Shown here: positions 44,045 to 53,488 of the stretch, in pieces
Numbering within the stretch: the stretch's first letter is position 1
How the letters are laid out: the number at the start of each line of letters is the position of its first letter
Origin: Sphingobium sp.
GTDB lineage: Bacteria > Pseudomonadota > Alphaproteobacteria > Sphingomonadales > Sphingomonadaceae
DNA length: 64,000 bases
Direction of reading: 5' to 3'
NCBI GenBank assembly: GCA_003248935.1
Contig: QFQF01000008.1
Location: forward strand, 62,001-126,000
Notes under the pieces: generated by a model
What the model was told of the DNA's origin: nothing
The model's input: the letters and a program-made list of their open reading frames with translations, nothing else
The model's database searches: none
Program-made: the position numbers and the translations under genes

Positions 44045-44135
44045 CGGCCCCGGGCATGACAATGCCCGGGGCCGCTTCCGTTTGAAGGAGCTATGGCCCG
44101 GACATGACAATGCCCGGGGCCGCTTCCGTTTGAAG
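44045..44135 (+). repeat. Two direct repeats carrying terminator hairpins
   Basis: A 33-bp sequence at 44055-44087 is repeated exactly at 44103-44135. The first copy with its left flank makes a near-perfect stem: CGGCCCCGGGCAT (44045-44057), loop GACA, ATGCCCGGGGCCG (44062-44074), then TTCCGTTT. The second copy has an imperfect stem (44095-44121). The first likely terminates the RcnB-like transcript. The rest of the gap to 44308 shows no gene. Confidence 0.85.
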
Positions 44136-44277
44136 CGGGGCGGCACAGGCCCAAGCTATAAAATCCGGGATACCCCCTTGACCGCGCGTCCCCGAAGGAA
44201 GCGCGCGGCCGATGGCGCTCGCACGCCACCAGTCCGAAAGGGGTAGGACCAAATCATGCAACCCCGCAATGGCCCAA

Positions 44278-44310
44278 GAGTTCCGGCCGCTACGGGCCGC
44301 TACGGAACTC
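44278..44310 (-). terminator. Hairpin at the 3' end of lysK
   Basis: GAGTTCCG (44278-44285) / CGGAACTC (44303-44310) with a 17-base loop that itself contains a GGCCGCTACGG direct repeat; overlaps the lysK stop. No U-tract, so terminator strength is uncertain. Confidence 0.4.
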
Positions 44311-45913
44311 AAGCTTCCGCGAGCGCCTGCGCGATCAGTTTCCGGCTGTTTTCGATGCCATAGAGGGCAATGAAGCTGCCCATGCGCGGGCCTTGGTCCG
44401 CGCCCAGCAGCGTCTGGTAGAGCGCCTTGAACCAGTCGCGCAGTTCCGCAAAGCCGAAGGCCTCGTCCTTGCCGATGGCATAGACGATGTTTTGGATGTC
44501 CTCCGCGCTCGCGTCGGCGGGAAGCGCCGCCAGTTCCGCGTCCAGCCTGCGCAGCGCTGCCGCCTCGTTCGCGTCCGGCGCGCGGCGCTGGAGCGTCGGC
44601 GCGACGAAATCGCGGTGATAGGCAAGCGCATGACCGATCAGCCGATCAAGGTCGGGGTAACGCTCCGGCGAGGCATCGACGACATAGTTGCGCAGATAGC
44701 CCCAGACCTGATCGGCGCTGGCGTCGCCCATCACGCCGACGAGGTTCAGCAGCAGGCCGAAGGTGACGGGCAATTCGCCCTGCGGCAGCGCGCCGTCATG
44801 GATATGATGGACCGGGTTGCCCAGCCTCTGTTCCACAGGCTGGTTCGGATAGTTGCCACGGAACTGCCAATATTCGTCGACCGCCCGGGGGATGACGCCC
44901 ATGTGCAGTTGCTTCGCCTTCTTCGGCTCGCGATAGGCGTAGAAGGCAAGGCTTTCCTGCGGGCCATAGGTCAACCACTGTTCGAGGCTGAGGCCATTGC
45001 CCTTCGACTTGGAGATCTTCTCGCCCTTCTCGTCGAGGAACATTTCATAGTTGAAGCCCTCGGGCGGGCGGGCACCCAGGGCGCGGCAGATCTTCGAGCT
45101 TTGCGTGACCGAATCGATCAGGTCCTTGCCCGCCATCTCATAATCGACGCCGAGCGCGACCCAGCGCATCGCCCAGTCGACCTTCCACTGCAGCTTCGCG
45201 CCGCCCGACAGGACCGATTGCTCGATCGTGTCGCCGTTGACGCCGTCGACCGCGTCGACGAAGCGGACGATACCCGCCTCCGCGTCGACCACCTCGACCG
45301 GCACCTGCAGCACGATGCCGCTGGTCGGGCTGATCGGCAGCACCGGGGAATAGGTCGCCTGCCGTTCCTTGCGCAGCGTCGGCAGCATGATGTCCATGAT
45401 GTCCTGATAATGGCGCAGGACGTTCTTCAGCGCCTCGTCGAACCGGCCCGCATGATACTGTTCGGTCGCCGACATGAATTCATAGTCGAAGCCGAAGCGG
45501 TCCAGGAATTCGCGCAGCATCGCGTTGTTGTGATGCGCGAAGCTCTCGAACTTGCCGAAGGGATCGGGCACCTGCGTCAGCGGCTTGCCGAGATTTTCGG
45601 CCAGCAGCGCGTGATTGGGGACGTTGTCCGGCACCTTGCGGAGCCCATCCATATCGTCGCTGAACGCGACGAGGCGGGTCGGCACGTCCGACAGCGCATG
45701 ATAGGCGTTGCGGACCATCGTCGTGCGGAGCACCTCGTTGAACGTGCCGATATGCGGCAGGCCCGACGGGCCATAGCCGGTCTCGAACAGGATATGGCCT
45801 TTATCCGGTGCGCCCTTTGGATAACGCTTCAGCAGCTTGCGCGCTTCCTCATAGGGCCAGGCCTTGGAGTTGGTGGCGGCATCGCGCAGGGCGGTCAGGT
45901 CGATATCGGTCAT
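44309..45913 (-). CDS. lysK: Lysyl-tRNA synthetase, class I
   Basis: 534 aa from ATG 45913. HIGH-like GLPHIGTFNE at 51-60 and KISKSKGN at 299-306 give class I (Rossmann) architecture; SDDMDGLRKVP, AGKDLIDSV and the C-terminal helical anticodon region match class I LysRS. This enzyme replaces the usual class II LysRS in many alphaproteobacteria and some archaea. Charges tRNA-Lys. Divergent from the quinoprotein. Confidence 0.97.
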   Translation of the reverse strand: MTDIDLTALRDAATNSKAWPYEEARKLLKRYPKGAPDKGHILFETGYGPSGLPHIGTFNEVLRTTMVRNAYHALSDVPTRLVAFSDDMDGLRKVPDNVPNHALLAENLGKPLTQVPDPFGKFESFAHHNNAMLREFLDRFGFDYEFMSATEQYHAGRFDEALKNVLRHYQDIMDIMLPTLRKERQATYSPVLPISPTSGIVLQVPVEVVDAEAGIVRFVDAVDGVNGDTIEQSVLSGGAKLQWKVDWAMRWVALGVDYEMAGKDLIDSVTQSSKICRALGARPPEGFNYEMFLDEKGEKISKSKGNGLSLEQWLTYGPQESLAFYAYREPKKAKQLHMGVIPRAVDEYWQFRGNYPNQPVEQRLGNPVHHIHDGALPQGELPVTFGLLLNLVGVMGDASADQVWGYLRNYVVDASPERYPDLDRLIGHALAYHRDFVAPTLQRRAPDANEAAALRRLDAELAALPADASAEDIQNIVYAIGKDEAFGFAELRDWFKALYQTLLGADQGPRMGSFIALYGIENSRKLIAQALAEA

Positions 45914-46059
45914 GACGCAGCCCTTAGCGCCGCTTGCGCCGTTCTTTAAGCCCCGGCCGCCGATTTTTACGCGGCACGGCACCACGGCAACGACATTTCC
46001 CGATTGACGAATGTAATGCTTTACATAGGTTGCATGACGTTTCCGGGACGAGGGTGGTC

Positions 46060-48183
46060 ATGAATTTTCGCAAAGCATTCGCAACGACCATCGCCCTGCT
46101 GCTTATTCCGGGCTGCTCGGCACCGTCGCCAGTCGGCGAACGGACGGACTGGCCGGCCTATAACGGCGGTGAGGATCGCAACCTCTATACGAAGCTGGAC
46201 CAGATCACGCCGGACAATGTGGGCAAGCTGAAGCTCGCCTGGCAGTTCGACAGCGGCGATGCCTTCGGCGAAGGGCCAGCACAGTCGGAAATGCAGGCCA
46301 ATCCCGTGGTCGTGCGCGACATCCTCTATTTCACCAGCCCGAAGAACCGGGTGATCGCGCTCAACGCCTATAGCGGGAAACAACTCTGGGCGTTCGACCC
46401 CAACGAAACGCCCGTCCGGTCGAAACAGCGTTCGCGCGGCGTCGCCTACTGGGAGGAAGGCGGTGATGCCCGCATCCTCTTCACATCGAAAAACTATCTC
46501 TATGCGCTGGACGCGCACAGCGGCAAGCCGATCCCGAGCTTCGGCACGCGCGGTCGCATTGACCTGCGGCAGGGTTATGACCGCGACCCGTCTCTCATTT
46601 CGATCTACGTCAATACGCCCGGCAGCATCTACAGGGACATGATCATCCTGGGCGGAACGGGCTTCGCGCCGGGCGACATCCGCGCCTTCGACGTCCGGAC
46701 CGGAAAGCTGCGCTGGACGTTCCATGCCATCCCCCGTCCGGGCGAGGCGGGATATGACAGTTGGCCTGCGAATGCCTGGCGAACGGCCAACGGCGCCAAT
46801 AACTGGGCAGGCATGACCCTGGACGCCGCGCGCGGGACATTGTTCGTGCCGACCGCCTCGCCCGGCATGGGCGACAAGGACTTCTACGGCGCGGACCGCC
46901 CCGGCGACAATCTCTACGGCAACGCACTGGTCGCGATCGATGCCGCGACCGGCCGCCGGAAATGGCATTTCCAGGCGATCCGCCATGACCTGTGGGATCG
47001 CGACTTTCCGGCGCCGCCGACGCTGGTTCGTGTCCGCAGGAACGGCAGGATGGTCGATGCCGTTGCGCAGACATCGAAACAGGGCGTGGTCTATCTTCTC
47101 GACCGTGACAGTGGAAAGCCGCTGTTCCCTATGGAAACGCGCAACGTCCCGGCGTCCGACATACCGGGCGAATGGACGGCCCCGACACAGGTCTACCCCA
47201 CCCTTCCCGTCCCCTTCGCCCGGCAAACGATCACCGAGGGTGACCTCACCAATCGCACGCCAGAGGCGCATGCCGCCGTACTGGCCACCTTCCGCGCGAT
47301 CCGCCACGGCGACCAGTTCCTGCCGCCAAGCGTCCAGGGTACATTGATCACCCCCGGCCTCGACGGGGGCGCGGAATGGGGCGGGGCGGCGTTCGATCCG
47401 GACAGCGGGCTGCTTTACGTCAACGCCAACGAAGCGCCCTTCATTCTCGCCATCAAGAAGCGGCCGCAGATGACCGGCGGCATGTCCGGCCGGTCGCTGT
47501 TCGTCCAGAACTGCGCCTCCTGCCACGGCGAGGACCGGCGCGGCAGTCCGCCCGAATTTCCGTCGCTGGAGGGTGTCGGTGACCGGCTGACGAAGATTGA
47601 TATACTGGTTACGATCATGCGCGGCGCGGGACGGATGCCGGGCTTTGGCGGTATGCTGTCCAACGACCAGATCGCGGCCATCACCGACTATCTGATGACC
47701 AATGAGGACCGGCCTGTCGCCGGAAAGCCGGTCGCGGGACAGGATACCCAGCCTTATATGTTCGCGGGCTATCGCAAGTTCGAGGATCCGGACGGCTATC
47801 CGGCCGTCGCGCCGCCCTGGGGTACGCTGAACGCCATAGACCTGAACAGCGGCAAGATGACATGGCGTGTCCCGCTCGGCGAATATCCCGAACTGGTGAA
47901 GAAGGGTCTGCGTAACACCGGGAGCGCCAATTACGGCGGACCGCTGGTCACGCGCTCCGGCCTGCTGTTCATCGCGGCCACGGTCTATGACAACGCGTTC
48001 CGGGCATTCGACAAGCGTACGGGCAGGCTGCTGTGGCAAACCACGTTGCCCGCAGCGGGGAACGCGACCCCGGCAACCTATATGAGCCGGGGCAGGCAGT
48101 TCGTGGTGATCGCGGCGGGCGGCGGCAAAAGTGGTCGTGGCAAGCCGGGCGGCAGCATCCTCGCCTACGCGCTAGAACCCTGA
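46060..48183 (+). CDS. PQQ-dependent dehydrogenase-like lipoprotein with an internal cytochrome c domain
   Basis: 707 aa from ATG 46060. Lipoprotein signal: IALLLIPGC (Cys19). Beta-propeller before and after residues ~465-560: DWPAYNGGEDRNLYTKLDQI, GKQLWAFDP, TGKLRWTFHA, AATGRRKWHFQAIRHDLWDRDFP, GTLNAIDLNSGKMTWRVPLGE, FDKRTGRLLWQTTLP. The inserted haem domain has CASCH at 485-489 and MRGAGRMPGFGGML. This matches quinoprotein glucose/quinate/alcohol dehydrogenases; PQQ ligands are not individually verified. Oxidises a sugar or alcohol and passes electrons through its own haem. No pqq genes nearby. Confidence 0.9.
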   Translation: MNFRKAFATTIALLLIPGCSAPSPVGERTDWPAYNGGEDRNLYTKLDQITPDNVGKLKLAWQFDSGDAFGEGPAQSEMQANPVVVRDILYFTSPKNRVIALNAYSGKQLWAFDPNETPVRSKQRSRGVAYWEEGGDARILFTSKNYLYALDAHSGKPIPSFGTRGRIDLRQGYDRDPSLISIYVNTPGSIYRDMIILGGTGFAPGDIRAFDVRTGKLRWTFHAIPRPGEAGYDSWPANAWRTANGANNWAGMTLDAARGTLFVPTASPGMGDKDFYGADRPGDNLYGNALVAIDAATGRRKWHFQAIRHDLWDRDFPAPPTLVRVRRNGRMVDAVAQTSKQGVVYLLDRDSGKPLFPMETRNVPASDIPGEWTAPTQVYPTLPVPFARQTITEGDLTNRTPEAHAAVLATFRAIRHGDQFLPPSVQGTLITPGLDGGAEWGGAAFDPDSGLLYVNANEAPFILAIKKRPQMTGGMSGRSLFVQNCASCHGEDRRGSPPEFPSLEGVGDRLTKIDILVTIMRGAGRMPGFGGMLSNDQIAAITDYLMTNEDRPVAGKPVAGQDTQPYMFAGYRKFEDPDGYPAVAPPWGTLNAIDLNSGKMTWRVPLGEYPELVKKGLRNTGSANYGGPLVTRSGLLFIAATVYDNAFRAFDKRTGRLLWQTTLPAAGNATPATYMSRGRQFVVIAAGGGKSGRGKPGGSILAYALEP

Positions 48184-48226
48184 CCAAACGGCGCGCCTCT
48201 TAAGTCCTTTTCAAGCCCTTCCCCTT

Positions 48227-48820
48227 ATGGTGGCGGACATGAAGGACGACACGATCACCCATGCCCGCGCACTGCAGGCCATGTTGCAGGCGGAACTGAT
48301 CCCCGGCGAGCAGCTGGTCTGGACGGGGAAGCCTGATGCCAGGCGCCTGCACCGGATCTTCGCGATCTGGGCGTTCGCCATCCCGTGGACGGTGTTCGCC
48401 TGCGCCTGGACGGCGCTGGCGCTCCAGCCCTGGTTCGGCGGCTTGCCGGAAAGCGTTTCGAACTGGTCGCTGGGCGCCGCGTTCCCGGTGGTCGGCATCC
48501 CCTTCATCCTGATCGGCCTGTGGATGCTGGCGCAGCCCTTCATCGCGCGCCACCGCGCCGGACGGACGCTCTACGCCCTCACCGACTCGCGCCTGATTCG
48601 CCTGGTAACCGGCAGTCGCCGCCGCGCCGAATTCCTGCGTCGGGACAGCATGGGGCCCGTCACCCTTGAGCTCGACAAGGATGGCTGGGGATCGGTGACG
48701 GTCGTGACCGGCACCCAGGTCGGCGGCGATGGCGACCGCATCATCGACCGGCTGGAACTCGACGCCGTGCCGCAGGCCGAAGCACTCTATCGCGAGATCG
48801 CCCTGCCCCACGCAGCCTGA
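48227..48820 (+). CDS. Membrane protein with a PH-like domain, unknown function
   Basis: 197 aa (ATG 48227 or 48239). Two or three membrane helices: IFAIWAFAIPWTVFACAWTALA and FPVVGIPFILIGLWMLAQPF. Then ARHRAGRTLYALTDSRLIRLVTGSRRRAEFLRR and GWGSVTVVTG, a bacterial PH-like pattern (LTDRRLI followed by strands). No partner implied by context. Confidence 0.75.
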   Translation: MVADMKDDTITHARALQAMLQAELIPGEQLVWTGKPDARRLHRIFAIWAFAIPWTVFACAWTALALQPWFGGLPESVSNWSLGAAFPVVGIPFILIGLWMLAQPFIARHRAGRTLYALTDSRLIRLVTGSRRRAEFLRRDSMGPVTLELDKDGWGSVTVVTGTQVGGDGDRIIDRLELDAVPQAEALYREIALPHAA

Positions 48821-48888
48821 TCTAACAGTAGATACCGAAAAATTAACCATGAAGGCGTAACGATCGGTCGATGAAGGAGGCCGACGCC

Positions 48889-49260
48889 ATGCATGGACAG
48901 CGCAAGGAACGCATCGCGGTTGAAATTCCCGTCACCGTGACGAGCGTGCTCGATTGCGGTGAGGGCGTGATCCTGAACCTGACCGAAGACGGCGCCCTGA
49001 TCGCCGGTGTGTCCGCGCCGCAGGGAAAGCAGGTCATCGTCGATCATCGGGGACACAGCGTCTTCGGCACAGTGATGTGGTCCGAAAGCGACCGGATCGG
49101 CGTCCGCTTCCCGTTCCCGCTGACCGAAGGCCCTCTCCACGAAGCGCTCCTGCACGCACGCGGCCCGATGGCATCCTCCCCCGTCACGTCCGCCTGGCAG
49201 CCCGCCACTTCGCAAGCGATGATGGGACGCGCCACCTTCGGCCGCCGCGCCGTCGGCTAG
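48889..49260 (+). CDS. PilZ-domain protein
   Basis: 123 aa. The ATG at 48889 has AAGGAGG 8 bases ahead, better than the ATG at 48871. RKERIAVEIPVTV supplies the RxxxR and ILNLTEDGALIAGV the (D/N)xSxxG-like motif that bind cyclic-di-GMP, with VMWSESDRIGVRFPFPL closing the barrel. The second motif is N-L-T-E-D-G-A rather than D-x-S-x-x-G, so binding is likely but not certain. The C-terminus is Ala/Ser/Gln-rich. Confidence 0.85.
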   Translation: MHGQRKERIAVEIPVTVTSVLDCGEGVILNLTEDGALIAGVSAPQGKQVIVDHRGHSVFGTVMWSESDRIGVRFPFPLTEGPLHEALLHARGPMASSPVTSAWQPATSQAMMGRATFGRRAVG

Positions 49261-49303
49261 GAGGGGTTCCCCCTTCGTTCCGCGTTCCCTATGAGGGCTG
49301 CAA

Positions 49304-52144
49304 ATGCTGAGCCCCCTGTCCTTTCCTGCGCTGCATGCAAGCCATGGTGGCATCTGGCTGCGCGAGGGCGGGACAACGCGCGCCGTATCGAAGGGGGAAG
49401 CGGTCGGCATAGCCGCCGAAACGCCCGTGATCCTGCTGAATGCGCCGCTCACCGGACAGCGGCTCGGCTATGCCGACATGAGCGGGCTCGACCTGCTCGA
49501 ACTCTGGGCGTTCGTCCACCCGGCGCGCTTTCTGGTCCCGACACCCAAGGGCCTCGCCGACTCGCTCGATCTGTCCGGGGGATGGCATAACGGCTTTGCC
49601 GACCTGCTGCCCGACGCCGCGTCCGGCGATCTGCTGGCGGGCCTGCCGCGGCAAAGGCCGGCGGTGTCCGCACCGGCGATGGCGGAGGGCGATATGCCAG
49701 CCCTCTATCATGCGGCTGCGCTGGCGCTGATCGCACGGCTGGACGATCCTGACTGGACCGAACGCGAAGGCGCATGGACATCGGCACAATCGCTGGCACG
49801 AATGCGCTGGCCATGGGCTCCACTGGTTGCGCAGCGTATCCGCCAGCCGAAGGAAGCCGAGCGCTGGCTGTTCTCCAAACTGCCGGAATGGGATGAGGCG
49901 CCCGCCCGTCCCGCGCCCCGCACGATCAGCCTCGACGGCGACGAGGTCCGCGACCGGCTGGACGCGCTCACCGGCCACGGCGCCGAAATCCGCCCGGGGC
50001 AGCAGGCCTATGCCGAAGCGGTCGCCGCAGCATTCTCCCCGCGGGCGATGCGCGGCCAGCCCAACATGCTGCTGGCCGAGGCGGGAACGGGCATTGGCAA
50101 GACCCTGGGCTATCTGGCGCCCGCCTCGCTCTGGGCCGGGGAAGCCGGCGGCACGGTCTGGGTCTCCACCTATACCAAGGCGCTGCAACGGCAACTCGAC
50201 AAGGAAAGTGAGCGCCTGTTCCCCGACCCGGCCGTCCGGCGCAGGTCCGTCGTCGTTCGGAAGGGCCGCGAAAACTATCTCTGCCTCTTGAACCTGGAAG
50301 ATGCGTTGCAGGGCGGCTTTGCCGGACGCGCCGCCATCCTCGCCCATCTGGTCGCGCGCTGGGCGGCGTTCACGAAGGACGGTGACATGGTCGGCGGCGA
50401 CCTGCCCGGCTGGTTGCCGACCCTGTTCCGGCGCAACGGCGCGACGGCGCTGACCGACCGGCGGGGCGAGTGCATCTATGCCGGGTGCCCGCATTTCCGC
50501 AAATGCTTCATCGAACGCGCGGCGAAGGCCTCGGCCGACGCGGACATCGTCATCGCCAACCATGCGCTGGTGATGGTGAACGCCGCGCGCGGACGGGAAA
50601 GCGCAAACCCGCCGACCCGCATCGTCTTCGACGAAGGCCATCACCTGTTCGATGCCGCCGATTCGACCTTTTCCACTGCCCTGACCGGGCAGGAGGCGAT
50701 CGAGTTGCGCCGCTGGATCATCGGTCCCGAAGGAACCTCGCGCGGGCGACGGCGAGGCCTGTCCGCCCGCCTGTCGGATCTCGCGAGTTACGATGCGGAG
50801 GGCGGCGAAGCGATCGAGACCGCACGGCGCATGGCGCAGGTGATGCCCGCCGACGACTGGCTGAAACGTGTGGTCGGGGGCGAGCCCTTCGGCCCGATGG
50901 AGGCGCTGCTGGCGGCGGTCCGCGCCACTGTCTACGCCCGCGCCGAGGCGAAGGGTCAGGGCGACGCGGACGCGGGCTACGGTCTGGAAACCCAGCTTGC
51001 CGAGCCTGACGGGCCGCTGGTCGAAGCCGCGCAGGCGGCGGCGGAGGCGCTGGACGGCCTGCTGCGCCCTCTCACCCGGCTCGGCAAGCGGCTGGAGGCA
51101 GTGATAGAGGACGCGCCGGACTGGCTGGACGGGCAGGCGCGCGCGCGCATTGAGGGAGCGATCGCCTCGCTCGGCTGGCGATGCGACATGATCGCGGCCT
51201 GGCTCGCCCTCCTGTCCCGCATCGGCGGCCCGGCCGATCCCGACTTCGTCGACTGGCTCGCGGTCGACCGATATGAGGGGCGCGAATTCGACATCGGCAT
51301 CCATCGCCACTGGCTCGACCCGACCCGTCCTCTGGCGGAGACGGTGCTGACACCCGCGCACAGCGTCATCGTCACGTCCGCCACGCTGAAAGGCGGCGGC
51401 GGATGGGACACCGCCGAGGGTCGCAGCGGATCGCTGCATCTGCCGCGCCCGGCCGCCCGGTTCGAGGCGACAAGTCCGTTCGATTATGCGCGTCAGGCCG
51501 AAGTGCTGATCGTCACCGACATCAAGCGCGGCGATATCCCCGCCATGGCGGGCGCCTATGCCCGCCTCATTGAGGCGGCGCAGGGCGGCACGCTCGGCCT
51601 GTTCACGGCGATCCGGCGCCTGCGCGCCGTCCACGCCCGGATCGCCGACCGTCTGGCCCGCGCCGGATTGCCCCTGTTCGCGCAGCATGTCGATCCGATC
51701 GACACCGGTACGCTGGTCGACATCTTCCGCGACGATCCGCGCGCCTCGCTGCTCGGCACCGATGCCCTGCGCGACGGGGTCGATGTGCCGGGCCATTCGC
51801 TGCGCCTCGTCGTCATGGAGGGGGTGCCCTGGCCCAAGCCGACGGTCCTGCACGCGGCGCGGCGCCTCGCCGGCGGCGGCAGTGCCCATGACGACCGGCT
51901 GGTGCGTGCGCGACTGGCGCAGGCCTTCGGCAGGCTGATCCGCCGCGCGGAAGACCGCGGCATGTTCGTCATCCTGTCCGCCGCGATGCCCAGCCGCCTG
52001 CTTTCCGCCTTTCCCGAAGGCGTGGCCGTTCGTCGGGTCACGCTGGACGAAGCCATTCTTTCGGTCAGCGAGCGGCTTGGCGCAGACGCCGCTTTCGTGC
52101 ATCAGGCGGATGGAAACCGTCGAGAGGCAGCGGAAAGAGAATGA
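49304..52144 (+). CDS. DinG/XPD-type ATP-dependent DNA helicase with a 4Fe-4S site
   Basis: 946 aa. The N-terminal ~200 residues are a family-specific extension. Walker A AEAGTGIGKT (258-267). Four cysteines Cys327, 390, 395, 401 (ENYLC...GECIYAGCPHFRKC) match the XPD/DinG iron-sulfur domain. Walker B DEGHH (443-447). Motifs SVIVTSATL and a late AFGRLIRRAEDRGMF (QxxGRxIR-type) are present. Likely a 5'-3' helicase acting on R-loops or stalled structures; larger than E. coli DinG (716 aa). ATGA overlap with the next gene. Confidence 0.93.
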   Translation: MLSPLSFPALHASHGGIWLREGGTTRAVSKGEAVGIAAETPVILLNAPLTGQRLGYADMSGLDLLELWAFVHPARFLVPTPKGLADSLDLSGGWHNGFADLLPDAASGDLLAGLPRQRPAVSAPAMAEGDMPALYHAAALALIARLDDPDWTEREGAWTSAQSLARMRWPWAPLVAQRIRQPKEAERWLFSKLPEWDEAPARPAPRTISLDGDEVRDRLDALTGHGAEIRPGQQAYAEAVAAAFSPRAMRGQPNMLLAEAGTGIGKTLGYLAPASLWAGEAGGTVWVSTYTKALQRQLDKESERLFPDPAVRRRSVVVRKGRENYLCLLNLEDALQGGFAGRAAILAHLVARWAAFTKDGDMVGGDLPGWLPTLFRRNGATALTDRRGECIYAGCPHFRKCFIERAAKASADADIVIANHALVMVNAARGRESANPPTRIVFDEGHHLFDAADSTFSTALTGQEAIELRRWIIGPEGTSRGRRRGLSARLSDLASYDAEGGEAIETARRMAQVMPADDWLKRVVGGEPFGPMEALLAAVRATVYARAEAKGQGDADAGYGLETQLAEPDGPLVEAAQAAAEALDGLLRPLTRLGKRLEAVIEDAPDWLDGQARARIEGAIASLGWRCDMIAAWLALLSRIGGPADPDFVDWLAVDRYEGREFDIGIHRHWLDPTRPLAETVLTPAHSVIVTSATLKGGGGWDTAEGRSGSLHLPRPAARFEATSPFDYARQAEVLIVTDIKRGDIPAMAGAYARLIEAAQGGTLGLFTAIRRLRAVHARIADRLARAGLPLFAQHVDPIDTGTLVDIFRDDPRASLLGTDALRDGVDVPGHSLRLVVMEGVPWPKPTVLHAARRLAGGGSAHDDRLVRARLAQAFGRLIRRAEDRGMFVILSAAMPSRLLSAFPEGVAVRRVTLDEAILSVSERLGADAAFVHQADGNRREAAERE

Positions 52145-52683
52145 AGCGGCTGACCCTGTTGCGCCACGCGAAGTCCGACTGGGACGATCCGGTGAAGCGC
52201 GACTTCGACCGCCCGCTGAACAGGCGCGGCAAAAGGGCGGCGCTGCTCATCGGCCAATATGCCCGGGCAAAGGACATGCGCTTTGACCATCTCGTCGCCT
52301 CCCCGGCGGTGCGCGTGGTCGAGACGCTGGAAACCTTCATCGAGGGCTATGGCGACCGGATCGAAACCGAATGGGACCGGCGCATTTATCTTGCTTCGGC
52401 CGCGACGCTGATCGACGTGATCCGCGACACGCCGGATAGAATCGACACCCTGCTGCTCGCCGGACACAATCCAGGGCTGGAGGAACTGATCCTTGCACTG
52501 GTCGCGGATGACGGGTCGAGCCCGCTGCGCGACGAAGTCGAGGAGAAGCTGCCGACGGCCAGCCTAGCGGTCATCGACCTCAGCGTGGAAAGTTGGAGCG
52601 ATGTCGACAAGGGCAAGGCCACACTGACCGCCTTTACGCGCCCGCGCGATCTGGACCCGGCGCTCGGTCCCGAGGCGCGATGA
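52141..52683 (+). CDS. SixA-like histidine phosphatase
   Basis: 180 aa. RHG-type active site LTLLRHAKSDWDDP at the start, the second His in LLLAGHNPGLEEL, and Asp/Glu positions typical of SixA. SixA dephosphorylates phospho-histidine on phosphotransferase-type proteins. Start overlaps the helicase stop; stop overlaps the next gene (ATGA), so one operon. Confidence 0.9.
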   Translation: MKRLTLLRHAKSDWDDPVKRDFDRPLNRRGKRAALLIGQYARAKDMRFDHLVASPAVRVVETLETFIEGYGDRIETEWDRRIYLASAATLIDVIRDTPDRIDTLLLAGHNPGLEELILALVADDGSSPLRDEVEEKLPTASLAVIDLSVESWSDVDKGKATLTAFTRPRDLDPALGPEAR

Positions 52684-53198
52684 CTCCGGTCCACTGGCGC
52701 CGGGCCACCGAACGGGACGCACCGGCCCTGTCCCTGCTCGGCGGCGCGACATTCCTCGCCAGCTTCGCACACGATCATCCGGGCGATGCACTGGTCGCTC
52801 ACGCGCGTAACGCGCACAGCGAAGCCTATTATACCGCAGCGCTGCGCGATCCGGATCAGGTGGTTATTATTGGGGAAACCGCGCTGGCCGCGCCGGTCGG
52901 CTATGCGCTGCTGATGCCCGCCGACGTTCCGGTGCCCGCCGAACCGGGCGATTATGAACTGAAACGGATATATCTGCTCGGGCCGTGGCAGGGCGACGGC
53001 AACGGCGACGCGCTGCTCACGCTCGCCATGGATGCGGCCCGCGAGCGCGGGATGAAAAGACTGCTGCTCGCAGTCTATCCACAGAATGAACGCGCGCGAC
53101 GCTTTTAGGCCCGGCACGGTTTTCGACAGGTGGGCGCCATGACCTTCATGGTCGGCGACACCCCGTTCGAAGACCTTGTCTATGCGCGGATGCTCTAG
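52680..53198 (+). pseudogene. GNAT family N-acetyltransferase interrupted by an in-frame TAG
   Basis: From ATG 52680 the frame reads MTPVHWRRATERDAPALSLL, GATFLASF, YELKRIYLLGPWQGDGNGDALLTLAMDAARERGMKRLL, VYPQNERARRF, then TAG at 53106-53108. The same frame continues ARHGFRQVGAMTFMVGDTPF and EDLVYARML to a normal TAG at 53196. GNAT proteins have FYxRxGF here (RRF-Y-ARHGF), so the TAG replaces an expected Tyr codon. Intact length would be 172 aa. It could be a true nonsense mutation, a sequencing error, or suppressed. Confidence 0.85.
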
Positions 53199-53207
53199 GA
53201 TCACGTC

Positions 53208-53480
53208 ATGCAGCTGGACGATCAACTGAGGCATTATTTCGGCACGGCCGACCTCGATGCCCTGCCCGAAGCAGCGCTATCGGCAGGCCTTGAACGCATG
53301 GCGGTGGATTTCGGCCTGGAAACCGACCGCGCGCGCAAGTTCGCGCTCTGGGCGCTGATGAACGCGTTCGGCAATGCGCCTGATCTCGATGTTGCCTTCG
53401 ACGATCCCGCTGATCGGGAAGCGGCACGCGATCTGCTCGACATGGCGGACCGGACGCTGGACGAGGATCCGTCGTCCTAA
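53208..53480 (+). CDS. 90-aa conserved-looking acidic protein, unknown function
   Basis: MQLDDQLRHYFGTADLDALP begins a helical, acidic protein (ALSAGLERMAVDFGLE, RARKFALWALMNAFGNAPDLD, DLLDMADRTLDEDPSS). 10 bp after the broken GNAT gene in the same direction, so part of the same transcript. No motif recognised. Confidence 0.75.
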   Translation: MQLDDQLRHYFGTADLDALPEAALSAGLERMAVDFGLETDRARKFALWALMNAFGNAPDLDVAFDDPADREAARDLLDMADRTLDEDPSS

Positions 53481-53488
53481 GGGAATAG

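Noticed and set aside
44045..44135. Possible CRISPR or tandem array
   Set aside because: Only two copies, each overlapping a terminator-like hairpin; no spacer series or cas genes.
46021..48039. 672-codon minus-strand frame opposite the quinoprotein gene
   Set aside because: Antisense shadow; the plus strand has signal peptide, haem motif and propeller.
49289..52102. 937-codon minus-strand frame opposite the helicase gene
   Set aside because: Antisense shadow; helicase motifs and Cys cluster are on the plus strand.
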